A stretch of 46,752 nt of DNA from Lachnospira hominis (ex Liu et al. 2021) (GTDB lineage: Bacteria; Bacillota; Clostridia; Lachnospirales; Lachnospiraceae), in assembly GCF_014287955.1 (NCBI RefSeq), contig NZ_JACOPD010000011.1, positions 1-46,752 on the forward strand, written 5' to 3'. Of the stretch, positions 24,931 through 32,485 are shown piece by piece. A program made the position numbers and the translations under genes. Below the pieces are notes generated by a model. It searched no databases. It was given only the letters and a program-made list of their open reading frames with translations, and had not been told where the DNA came from. Numbering within the stretch: position 1 is the first letter of the stretch; each line of letters begins with the position of its first letter.

Positions 24931-26085
24931 TTAGTATGTATCATTCATTATAACTTCGCCTGTATTAGGATTAACAGTAATTCCATTGACTTCAAGATGT
25001 TCATCAATCTGTATTACAAGGCATTGACGGCCTTCAATCATCATTGTTTCCACTAAATCTGTTCTCTCAGGATTAACTTTAATTACAACATCAGGTGTTT
25101 TTACTTCAAATTTACGTGTCTCGGCAACATTTGCTGCAAGAAGCTTTCCGTTTTCTCCTGCTGTCTGTTCAAAGTGTTCTTCAAAAGTTTCAAGCTTTTC
25201 ATCGCTTACACCGCTCTTTTCAAGAAGCTGTCTCGCACTTGTCTTATCAAGCACAGCCGGCTCAGGATTTCCTTTATTTTCTGCTATCATTTCATTGAGA
25301 TTTTCATGAATATTTTTAACAGTCTCATAATCGCAGTCTTCGCCCAGTGTCTCTGTCACAAGTGTCTGGAATGTCTCTTTCTGGTCTCCGGCAGGAAGCG
25401 GAATTTCACAACCTAAAACTGTCTCCAAAAACATCTGCGGAAAATCATTTGCATTTTTTGTATAAAATAAAAGTTTATCCCCATCCTCGCTTCTGTCATT
25501 AAACGCAGGAAAAAGAAAGCCAATATCAGGTACATCGACCATATGGAACTGCTCCTGATTATGAAATTCATGGCTTTCTTCAACATATCCAAGTCCAGGC
25601 TTTGAAAGTGTTACCGGACAGATGCTGCAAAGTATATAATTATATACTTCATCAGATGCATCTTCCATATCAATTCCGTCACTTGTTTTTCCCGGAATAT
25701 CATATACCTGATGTATTAAAAGTATAAGATAGTTACCCGGATAATAATAATTCTTTATTACCTTGTCATAAAATTCATCAAGCACAGATTCATCTTTTAA
25801 TTCACTGTCACGCACCTTATAAAGTGCATCCCTTATTCCCCCATCAGCGTATGAATCCATTGTAAACTGCATATCCAAGAGATTCTTACCCGGTGTTCCT
25901 GACAGTGTTTTCTTGAAAATATCAAAATACTTATGCTTTTCTTCTTCGGGAAGATTCAAAAATATTTCGTTAATTTTTGTAACTTTATTTTTTTCTCCGT
26001 CAACATAACATCCGCTCATTCTTGCAATTGCACAGTCTTCAAGTGTATACTGTGATTTTATTTCATTTATTTCTTTTCTTGTCAT
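24931..26085 (-). CDS. DUF4317 domain-containing protein
   Basis: A 384-residue soluble protein matching my recall of DUF4317, a family of unknown function nearly confined to Clostridia: start TRKEINEIKSQYTLEDCAI, then RMSGCYVDGEKNKV, and a central region with CSICPVTLSKPGLGY and PDIGFLFPAFNDRSED. No membrane segment, signal peptide or catalytic motif is visible. GGAG precedes the ATG by seven bases, and a well-formed promoter lies just upstream at 26181-26209. It is followed in the same direction by pepT and degV (58-base gap), so it may head that transcript. Confidence 0.85.
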   Translation of the reverse strand: MTRKEINEIKSQYTLEDCAIARMSGCYVDGEKNKVTKINEIFLNLPEEEKHKYFDIFKKTLSGTPGKNLLDMQFTMDSYADGGIRDALYKVRDSELKDESVLDEFYDKVIKNYYYPGNYLILLIHQVYDIPGKTSDGIDMEDASDEVYNYILCSICPVTLSKPGLGYVEESHEFHNQEQFHMVDVPDIGFLFPAFNDRSEDGDKLLFYTKNANDFPQMFLETVLGCEIPLPAGDQKETFQTLVTETLGEDCDYETVKNIHENLNEMIAENKGNPEPAVLDKTSARQLLEKSGVSDEKLETFEEHFEQTAGENGKLLAANVAETRKFEVKTPDVVIKVNPERTDLVETMMIEGRQCLVIQIDEHLEVNGITVNPNTGEVIMNDTY

Positions 26086-26180
26086 CTTTAATCTCCATAT
26101 TATTCAGGTTCAAAATGCAGTCACTGCCAAAATGCTTTGTATCATATACATTTTTACAATCACGACATAATATTTATTAA

Positions 26181-26209
26181 ATTATAACTTTTTTAAGGAG
26201 ATTAAGCAA
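26181..26209 (-). promoter_or_regulatory. Sigma-A promoter for DUF4317-pepT-degV
   Basis: On the minus strand TTGCTT (26204-26209) and TATAAT (26181-26186) are exactly 17 bases apart, directly after the sdaAA stop. The leader to the ATG at 26085 is about 90 bases. Confidence 0.65.
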
Positions 26210-26224
26210 TAATATTAAGCTGCT

Positions 26225-27094
26225 CTAATTTAATCTTTCTTTTATTTTAAGTGCTGAAGGTGTAACTGCAAGTCCGCCCTCGCCCGTCTCTTTAAGGCAT
26301 GCCGGAAGTTCATTTCCTATCCGTCTCATACTGTCTATAACTTCGTCAGGAGTAATTGCACTTCTTATTCCTGCCATTGCCATCTGTGCCGAAGAAATGG
26401 CGTTTACAGCACCGGCGGAGTTTCTCTTAATACACGGAACTTCAACAAGACCGCAGACAGGATCACATGTCAGACCGAGCATGTTTTTTAATGCAAATGC
26501 CATCGCATTTGAAATACACTCTGCATCGCCTCCCTCAAGATATGCAAGTCCTGCCGCTGCCATTGCACTCGCAGAACCGATTTCAGCCTGACATCCACCG
26601 GATGCTCCCGCTATGCTCGCATTTTCTGCTATGACTGCTCCAACCCCTGCCGACACAAACATTGCTTTTACAATTTTATCTTCAGGCACATTAAAACATT
26701 CCTCATAGGCAAGAAAAACAGCCGGTATTACGCCGCATGAGCCTGCTGTAGGTGCTGCAACTATCCTTTTCATACACGCATTAGATTCACCCATTTTTAT
26801 CGCTTTTTCCATAGCAAGTCCCATAAACGGACCGCAAAGATTTTTTCCATCTTTATTATATTTTCTCATCTTTTCACCATCGCCGCCAGAAAGACCGCTC
26901 GGTGACTTCAGTGTCTTATCATACTCGGCATCAGCTCTCTTCATTGCCCTGTACATATCACGCATTGCCGCAAATGAAGCATCCTCCGCAGCCATCCTCT
27001 CAGATGCATCTGCACGTAGTATCACCTGCCAGAATGACATATTATTTTCATTGCATAAATTCACTATATCTTCAATCGAATGATAACTAATCAT
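26225..27094 (-). CDS. sdaAA: L-serine dehydratase, alpha subunit
   Basis: Iron-sulfur subunit of the two-part enzyme that deaminates L-serine to pyruvate and ammonia. The 289 residues contain the conserved Cys set expected to hold the oxygen-sensitive 4Fe-4S cluster: PTAGSCGVIPA, GLTCDPVCGLVEVPC, as well as the KSPSGLSGGDG and ASIAGASGGCQAEIGSA motifs. Length is usual for the clostridial split enzyme. The ATG comes one base after the sdaAB stop, with GGAGG in the end of sdaAB, so the subunits are translationally coupled. Confidence 0.96.
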   Translation of the reverse strand: MISYHSIEDIVNLCNENNMSFWQVILRADASERMAAEDASFAAMRDMYRAMKRADAEYDKTLKSPSGLSGGDGEKMRKYNKDGKNLCGPFMGLAMEKAIKMGESNACMKRIVAAPTAGSCGVIPAVFLAYEECFNVPEDKIVKAMFVSAGVGAVIAENASIAGASGGCQAEIGSASAMAAAGLAYLEGGDAECISNAMAFALKNMLGLTCDPVCGLVEVPCIKRNSAGAVNAISSAQMAMAGIRSAITPDEVIDSMRRIGNELPACLKETGEGGLAVTPSALKIKERLN

Positions 27095-27095
27095 A

Positions 27096-27758
27096 TTAAT
27101 CCTCCAGACTAAGGTATGTTACCTTGACTACTCCCTCTGCTTTCTCAAGCCATTTTATGCCTTCCTGTGGTACTTCCTGGTCACACTCGACAACCATAAC
27201 AGCTTCTCCACCCCTGTTTGAACGGTAAAGCTGCATTGCTGCAATATTGACTGACTTATGTGCAAGCATTGATGTTACTTCGCTTACATGTCCAGGCTGA
27301 TCTATGTTATGAACAACAAGTGTCGGATAATCTCCCGAAAAGTTTGTATCAATTCCATCAATTTTTGCAATATTGATTCTTGAACCTCCTATAGATTCAC
27401 CTACTACTTCAAGTTTTCTTCCTGTAACTCCCGTAAGTCGAAGCTGTGCCGTGTTAGGATGTGCTTCTTTTAAATCTGATACGCCAAACGTCACTTGCAT
27501 GCCACGTTCCTTTGCAATATTCAAACTGTCAGGAATTCTGTTATCATCAGGTTTCATTCCCATAAGTCCTGCCACAAGTGCCATATTTGTTCCATGTCCT
27601 TTTCCTGTTGCAAGAAATGAACCATACAGAAGAATCTCTGCCTCTGCAATCTCCTCTCCCATAAGTTTTCTAGCTATATACCCGATTTTTACAGCCCCTG
27701 CGGTATGCGAGCTTGATGGACCTACCATTACCGGCCCTATAATATCAAAAATGTTCAT
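27096..27758 (-). CDS. sdaAB: L-serine dehydratase, beta subunit
   Basis: A 220-residue regulatory/structural subunit. The N-terminal part starts NIFDIIGPVMVGPSSSHTAGAVKIG, the family signature with the SSSHTAGA loop, and the C-terminal part (about 145-220) is an ACT domain (TLVVHNIDQPGHVSEVTSML). Paired with sdaAA immediately downstream. The start has only GAGG as ribosome site, and that overlaps the stop of a 24-codon leader ORF, suggesting coupled or leader-controlled translation. Transcription should start from the consensus promoter at 27863-27891. Confidence 0.95.
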   Translation of the reverse strand: MNIFDIIGPVMVGPSSSHTAGAVKIGYIARKLMGEEIAEAEILLYGSFLATGKGHGTNMALVAGLMGMKPDDNRIPDSLNIAKERGMQVTFGVSDLKEAHPNTAQLRLTGVTGRKLEVVGESIGGSRINIAKIDGIDTNFSGDYPTLVVHNIDQPGHVSEVTSMLAHKSVNIAAMQLYRSNRGGEAVMVVECDQEVPQEGIKWLEKAEGVVKVTYLSLED

Positions 27759-27767
27759 ATCTTTGCC

Positions 27768-27842
27768 TCATTTCTTCATAACACTTAATAACAAAAGAAA
27801 CAAAGGCACCCATACCCACAGATACAAGCACCTTTGCTTCAT
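27768..27842 (-). CDS. Putative 24-aa leader peptide before sdaAB
   Basis: An ATG at 27842, eight bases after AGGAAG, opens a 24-codon frame ending in TGA at 27768, nine bases before sdaAB. The peptide is basic at both ends with a hydrophobic middle (two Trp, a run of Leu, one Ser near the end). It spans a hairpin that could act as terminator, so its translation could influence read-through. The predicted transcription start leaves only about 14 untranslated bases, which makes the ribosome site marginal. It might equally be a small membrane peptide or a chance ORF. Confidence 0.4.
   Translation of the reverse strand: MKQRCLYLWVWVPLFLLLLSVMKK
27800..27837 (-). terminator. Hairpin in sda leader (attenuator or upstream terminator)
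   Basis: On the minus strand GCAAAGGTGC (27837-27828) pairs with GTGCCTTTGT (27809-27800) over ten positions including G-T pairs, followed by the T-rich TTCTTTTGTT. It may end hydrogenase transcripts, or, since a promoter lies just upstream of it, act as an attenuator within the sda mRNA leader. Confidence 0.45.
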
Positions 27843-27862
27843 AAAATAAACTTCCTAGGGCT

Positions 27863-27891
27863 ATTATAATTATTCTGCCCATTAGTGTCAA
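27863..27891 (-). promoter_or_regulatory. Consensus sigma-A promoter of the sda operon
   Basis: On the minus strand TTGACA (27886-27891) and TATAAT (27863-27868) are both perfect consensus hexamers separated by 17 bases. Transcription would start near 27856 and run through the leader ORF and hairpin into sdaAB-sdaAA. Confidence 0.85.
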
Positions 27892-27909
27892 TTATATTCT
27901 GTTATTTTT

Positions 27910-29601
27910 TTACACATGTTTAACATGCAGGATTTCATGTGATTTATGCGATAAAGGCTTTTCAAAATACTCTTCATAGCACTTTATAACTGACGGATTT
28001 TCGTGTGAAAATCTGATATTATTATGCTTATCAAGTCCATAGAGAACATTTCTTCTTTCCTCTACCATTGATGCATCATCTTTAAATGGTTGTCCTCCAC
28101 CATTGATACATCCGCCCGGACATGACATAATTTCTACAAAATCATAATGGACTTCTCCTTTTTTGATTGCATTCATAAGGCGTCTTGTATTTCCAAGTCC
28201 GCTTGCCACAGCAACTTTAATATCTGTTCCATCAAGATCAAATTCAGCTTCTTTCCATCCATCAAGTCCTCTTACAGCCTTAAATGCATCCGGTTCAGGA
28301 TTTTTCTTCGTCACAAGATAATATGCACTTCTTAAAGCTGCTTCCATAACACCACCTGTTGCACCGAAGATAACACCTGCACCTGTGCTTTCGCCAAGCG
28401 GATTATCGAATTCATCTTCTTCAAGTTCATCTGTCTTAATGAAAAATGCCTTGAATAATCTCTCAACTTCTCTTGTTGTAAGGACAGCATCAACATCTTT
28501 TGCACCATCCCATGTGTACTCATCTTTCTTTGCAAGACAAGGCATGATCGAAACGCAGAAAATCTTTTCAGGGTCTACTCCAAGCTTCTGTGCATAATAT
28601 GACTTTGTAATTGCACCAAACATCTGCTGAGGTGATTTTGCTGAAGAAAGTCTGTCTGCCATATCAGGATACTGGCTCTTGATAAACTTTACCCAGCCCG
28701 GACAACATGATGTAAACATCGGAAGCCCTGACTCCTTTATTTCAGGAAGTCTTTCAAGAAATTCGCTTCCCTCTTCCATAATTGTCATATCTGCCGCAAA
28801 TGTCGTATCAAATATGTAATCAAAACCTATTTTTCTCAAACCGCCAACAAGTCTCTTTGCTGTTGCAAATTCCTTTGACAGTCCGAAGCTTTCACCCCAT
28901 GCTGTTCTTACAGCAGGTGCTACCTGAACAACTGTGATAACTTCATCATCTTCAACAGCATCAAGAACCATGCCTACGTCATCACGTTCTCTTAATGCAC
29001 CTACAGGACAATTTACCACGCACTGTCCACAAAGTGTACATGCTGTCTCCCTGATATTCTGGTTGCCACGCACATTTACAGTTGTTCTTGAACCTGTATT
29101 AACTACATCCCATATATGCATTTCCTGAATATTGTCACAAATCTGCACACATCTCATACATTTTATACATTTCTGTGCATTACGGATAAGTGGAAATGTC
29201 ATATCCCAGTTATCCTTTTCAAGAATAGAATCATATGGCATCTCTGAAATATTTAATTCATTTGCAAGTGACTGAAGTGTACAATTACCACTTCTTACAC
29301 ATGTACCACATTTATAATCATGCTGTGAAAGTATAAGTTTTACATTAGTTTTTCTTGTTGTACGAACCTTACGTGAGTTAGTATATACAACCATTCCTTC
29401 TTCTACAAAGTTATTACATGCAGTAACACAGCGTTCTGTTCCTTCAACCTCAACAACACACACTCTGCACGCACCGATTTCATTTATCTCTTTAAGGTAA
29501 CATAATGTAGGTATTGTCTCACCGATACTCTTTGCCGCATCAAGAATAGTGGTTCCTTCTTTTACTGATACTTTTGTACCATTTATTGTTAAATTTACCA
29601 T
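27910..29601 (-). CDS. hydA: [FeFe]-hydrogenase, group A catalytic subunit
   Basis: Reduces protons to H2 at an H-cluster. The 563-residue protein has an N-terminal 2Fe-2S domain (CYLKEINEIGACRVC...CVTAC), the His-ligated cluster motif HDYKCGTCVRSGNC, two 4Fe-4S ferredoxin motifs (CIKCMRCVQIC and CTLCGQCVVNCPVGAL), and the three H-cluster signatures: FTSCCPGWVKF, MPCLAKKDE and EIMSCPGGCINGGGQP. This is the modular (M3-type) architecture. Its ATG overlaps the end of the upstream flavoprotein gene by seven bases, so the two form one unit. Hydrogenase maturation genes (hydEFG) are not in the window. Confidence 0.97.
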   Translation of the reverse strand: MVNLTINGTKVSVKEGTTILDAAKSIGETIPTLCYLKEINEIGACRVCVVEVEGTERCVTACNNFVEEGMVVYTNSRKVRTTRKTNVKLILSQHDYKCGTCVRSGNCTLQSLANELNISEMPYDSILEKDNWDMTFPLIRNAQKCIKCMRCVQICDNIQEMHIWDVVNTGSRTTVNVRGNQNIRETACTLCGQCVVNCPVGALRERDDVGMVLDAVEDDEVITVVQVAPAVRTAWGESFGLSKEFATAKRLVGGLRKIGFDYIFDTTFAADMTIMEEGSEFLERLPEIKESGLPMFTSCCPGWVKFIKSQYPDMADRLSSAKSPQQMFGAITKSYYAQKLGVDPEKIFCVSIMPCLAKKDEYTWDGAKDVDAVLTTREVERLFKAFFIKTDELEEDEFDNPLGESTGAGVIFGATGGVMEAALRSAYYLVTKKNPEPDAFKAVRGLDGWKEAEFDLDGTDIKVAVASGLGNTRRLMNAIKKGEVHYDFVEIMSCPGGCINGGGQPFKDDASMVEERRNVLYGLDKHNNIRFSHENPSVIKCYEEYFEKPLSHKSHEILHVKHV

Positions 29602-31430
29602 TGTTCTTCTCTTCCTCCTCTAAATGAGCCAAAACCAAAATGGTCGCATCTTAAACATCTTCCTGACTCCTGACATGCTTCCTCACATGAGAAACCATAC
29701 TCAATAGGCTCAAAGTCTTTCTTACGGTCTGCGGCATCACGCACTGCTACCTCAACCCTGCCACAAGGAATCTTGTCCTCATAACCTGCATATGGAATTT
29801 CCACATCACATGTAATTTCGTGATGAAATCCAAGATAATCATCAATATTGGCTGCTGCTACCTTACCGGCTGCAATAGCTCTTATTACTGTCGCCGGACC
29901 TGTAACACAGTCACCTCCAGCAAATATACCCTTATGTTCTTTGATTTCGCTTGTTGCAAGTGCTTCAATAGTTCCTCGCTTAACTGTAACACCATGTTCC
30001 TCAAAATATCTTGTCTCGATACCCTGTCCGATTGCCACAACAATCAAATCGCAAGGTATAAGAACCTCATCTTTTGCGGCTGTCTTAGGTGATGGTCTTC
30101 CACCCTTGATTTTACTTATCATCTGCGGCTGTACCCAGAGACCTACAACCTTGTCATTTTTATCTTTTTCAATTCTCACAGGTGACATAAGTTCGAGAAT
30201 ATCGCATCCTTCTGCCTCTGCTCCTGCAACCTCTTCTTCAAGTGCAGTCATATCTTCTTTACGTCTTCTGTATACAATACTGACTTTTTCTGCACCAAGC
30301 CTTACTGATGAACGTGCAACGTCCATTGCAACATTACCTCCGCCGATTACTACAACTTTCTTTCCTGTATAATCAGGTATTTCATCATCACCAATCGCAC
30401 GAAGCATCTCAACTGCCGATGTCACGCCGATTTTTGCATCTTCACCATCAATACCGATTTTCTTATCGGCATGGGCACCTATTGAAATATAAATTGCATC
30501 ATATTCTTTATTAATGTCTTCAAGAGTAATATCTGTTCCTACACTTATATTTTTCTTAACCTCTATCCCTGTAGAAAGTATCGCATTAATATCCTCATCA
30601 AGTTTTGTTCTTGGAAGTCTGTAGTTCGGAATTCCGTATCTTAACATACCACCAAGCTGTTTTCTCTGTTCAAAAATAGTAACCTTATGGCCCATAAGTG
30701 ACAGATAATAAGCCGCACTAAGTCCACCTGGACCTCCACCGATAATGGCAACTTTCTTTCCTGTCGGCTCACCACATTCAGGAACATCAACAACGCCTGC
30801 ATTATCAACTGCCATTTTCTTTAATCCACGAATATTAACAGGTGCATCTATAAGTGTTCTCTTACATCTGTTTTCACATGGATGTTCACATATATATGCA
30901 CATGTAACAGGAAGCGGATTATCTCTTCTGATAAGACGCACTGCATCTGCATATCTTTTGTCATGCACAAGTGCAATATATCCCGGTATATCAACTCCGG
31001 CAGGACATGATTTAACACATGCAACAGGCTGGCTGCTGTTACATGAACAAAATCCTCTTTCGATGTGTGAACGGAAATCGTCCTCGCATCCATCTATACA
31101 TTTTAAAACAAGCTTAGCTGCTTCATATCCGATTGCACAGTCAGCAGACAGATAAATTCCTTCCGCTGTAAGTCTTATAACATCAAGTGTCTCATCTGTT
31201 GCATTTCCATCAAGAACATCATCAAAAAGTCTTGCAAGCTGTCTCAGACCTACCCTGCACGGAACACATTTACCACATGACTGTGCCAGACACATTTTTA
31301 TAAATGATCTTGTAAGGTCAATAGTACACAATCCCGGAGGACTGGCAACTATCCTTCTCTCCAAATCCTGATACAAAGACTCCATTGTAACCTGAGCCTT
31401 GTCTTTTGTTATAATCGTTAATCTGCTCAA
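29595..31430 (-). CDS. FAD-dependent NAD(P)-oxidoreductase partner of the hydrogenase
   Basis: A 611-residue flavoprotein. The N-terminal segment has the NuoF-like 4Fe-4S motif SCGKCVPCRVGLRQL (about 50-65); next comes a GltD/NfnL-type module with the cluster region CVKSCPAGVDIPGYI and CAYICEHPCENRC, an FAD-binding Rossmann motif (VAIIGGGPGGLSAAYYL) and an NAD(P)-binding motif (VVVIGGGNVAMDVARS), and a C-terminal Cys set CEEACQESGRCLRCDHFG. It likely passes electrons between NAD(P)H and the hydrogenase it overlaps. No separate NuoE-like subunit is present, so a classical HydABC bifurcating complex is not complete here. Start codon is TTG at 31430, six bases after GGAG. Confidence 0.88.
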   Translation of the reverse strand: MSRLTIITKDKAQVTMESLYQDLERRIVASPPGLCTIDLTRSFIKMCLAQSCGKCVPCRVGLRQLARLFDDVLDGNATDETLDVIRLTAEGIYLSADCAIGYEAAKLVLKCIDGCEDDFRSHIERGFCSCNSSQPVACVKSCPAGVDIPGYIALVHDKRYADAVRLIRRDNPLPVTCAYICEHPCENRCKRTLIDAPVNIRGLKKMAVDNAGVVDVPECGEPTGKKVAIIGGGPGGLSAAYYLSLMGHKVTIFEQRKQLGGMLRYGIPNYRLPRTKLDEDINAILSTGIEVKKNISVGTDITLEDINKEYDAIYISIGAHADKKIGIDGEDAKIGVTSAVEMLRAIGDDEIPDYTGKKVVVIGGGNVAMDVARSSVRLGAEKVSIVYRRRKEDMTALEEEVAGAEAEGCDILELMSPVRIEKDKNDKVVGLWVQPQMISKIKGGRPSPKTAAKDEVLIPCDLIVVAIGQGIETRYFEEHGVTVKRGTIEALATSEIKEHKGIFAGGDCVTGPATVIRAIAAGKVAAANIDDYLGFHHEITCDVEIPYAGYEDKIPCGRVEVAVRDAADRKKDFEPIEYGFSCEEACQESGRCLRCDHFGFGSFRGGREEQW

Positions 31431-31473
31431 TTTTTACTCCATTCCCGCGTAACCCTTACGCACATTAATTAAC

Positions 31474-31538
31474 CTTATACACTCTATCATAATTATTTCA
31501 ATCTGTCACAAAAAATTTATTAATTAAATTTTTAACAA
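31474..31538 (-). promoter_or_regulatory. Hydrogenase promoter with candidate Rex site
   Basis: On the minus strand TTGAAA (31496-31501) and TATAAG (31474-31479) are 16 bases apart. Further upstream (31521-31538) TTGTTAA-AAAT-TTAATTA has one perfect and one 5-of-7 half of the Rex consensus TTGTTAANNNNTTAACAA. Rex senses NADH/NAD+ and controls hydrogenase genes in clostridia. The rest of 31431-31588 shows nothing further. Confidence 0.45.
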
Positions 31539-31588
31539 ACCTGATATAAAAATAACACTCTTTTCCGGCTACATTCCGGGCATAAAAA

Positions 31589-31618
31589 ATGCCGGTCACT
31601 TTTAACTTAACCGGCATT
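31589..31618 (-). terminator. Terminator after ECF transporter gene
   Basis: The arms AATGCCGGT (31589-31597) and ACCGGCATT (31610-31618) are perfect complements with a 12-base loop. On the minus strand the stem is followed by TTTTTTATG. Confidence 0.85.
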
Positions 31619-31660
31619 CCCATATTGACTTTTACAGTCTCACATAAACTTATATATAAA

Positions 31661-32245
31661 TTACATTTCTCTTAACATACCGCTCTTTTTAAGAACAGGT
31701 CTTAAAATAAGATAAATAACTGATGCAAATATTACAGCTATCACTGCATTAACAGAAGTTGTCAACGCACCGATTTTTGCAAGTGCCTTAGATAAATCCT
31801 GTGGAACTCCAAGAATATATGTCTTGTAAAAATATCCAACAATTGGATCTGCAAATATATTAAATACCATTCCTGCCGCACTTGATACGATTGTTGCCAT
31901 AGTTACATATTTTGCTGAATGTTCTTTTGAAAGTTTAAAGCCTTTGTGTGCAACAAGACCTACAATAAGACCGATACAAAGTTTAAGAACAAATGTCTTA
32001 GGTGCACTTGTAACGTATGATGTTGTCAAATCACTGATTGTCATTCCGACTGCTCCAGCAAGCCCTCCCCATGGACCGCCAACAAGAAGAGCTGCAAGCA
32101 CACAGAAAGTATTACCAAAATGGAACATTGTCTTTTCTGTTCCAACAGGAATATCAATCTTTATAAATGTTGCTCCGACATAACATAATGCTGCACATAA
32201 AGCTGCCTGTGCAAGGACCTTTACATAATCCTTTGATTTTTCCAT
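31661..32245 (-). CDS. ECF transporter S component, substrate unknown
   Basis: A 194-residue integral-membrane protein with about five to six hydrophobic helices. The stretch HFGNTFCVLAALLVGGPWGGLAGAVGMTISDL is typical of S components (substrate-binding subunits) of energy-coupling-factor vitamin transporters, which share a common A/A'/T module encoded elsewhere. The N-terminal helix includes the AxxxA pattern (LAQAALCAALCYVGA) used to dock to the T component. The ligand cannot be assigned from sequence or neighbours. It has its own promoter and terminator, so it is monocistronic. GGGAG precedes the ATG. Confidence 0.85.
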   Translation of the reverse strand: MEKSKDYVKVLAQAALCAALCYVGATFIKIDIPVGTEKTMFHFGNTFCVLAALLVGGPWGGLAGAVGMTISDLTTSYVTSAPKTFVLKLCIGLIVGLVAHKGFKLSKEHSAKYVTMATIVSSAAGMVFNIFADPIVGYFYKTYILGVPQDLSKALAKIGALTTSVNAVIAVIFASVIYLILRPVLKKSGMLREM

Positions 32246-32318
32246 AATGATTCTCCCTTTTCTATTTCTATTTTTTTGAGGAATTATTATCTTCTGAATT
32301 CCTTTCCACGAAGATTAC

Positions 32319-32347
32319 TCTATATCTGATATTATTTATAGTGTCAA
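32319..32347 (-). promoter_or_regulatory. Promoter of ECF transporter gene
   Basis: On the minus strand TTGACA (32342-32347) and TATAGA (32319-32324) are 17 bases apart. The leader contains AGGAATT (32303-32297) and AATTCCT (32285-32279), a perfect 7-bp hairpin. No known riboswitch was recognised. Confidence 0.7.
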
Positions 32348-32485
32348 ACTACATTTATTTTATATGGTCAGTTTGGTAATACTTGTAAATTTTATGTAAA
32401 AAGTGTATAGTAAAGTTACTTTGCTTTTTAAAATAGACTTTAGAACGTCCGCTACAATTGCATTTTCATAAAAAGGAGAAAAAAT

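Noticed and set aside
32279..32315. Possible H-type pseudoknot (ATCTTC/GAAGAT with AGGAATT/AATTCCT) in the ECF gene leader, as a riboswitch
   Set aside because: The predicted transcription start near 32312 would cut the outer 5' strand, and the sequence does not match preQ1, THF or other known vitamin riboswitches. Only the 7-bp hairpin is kept.
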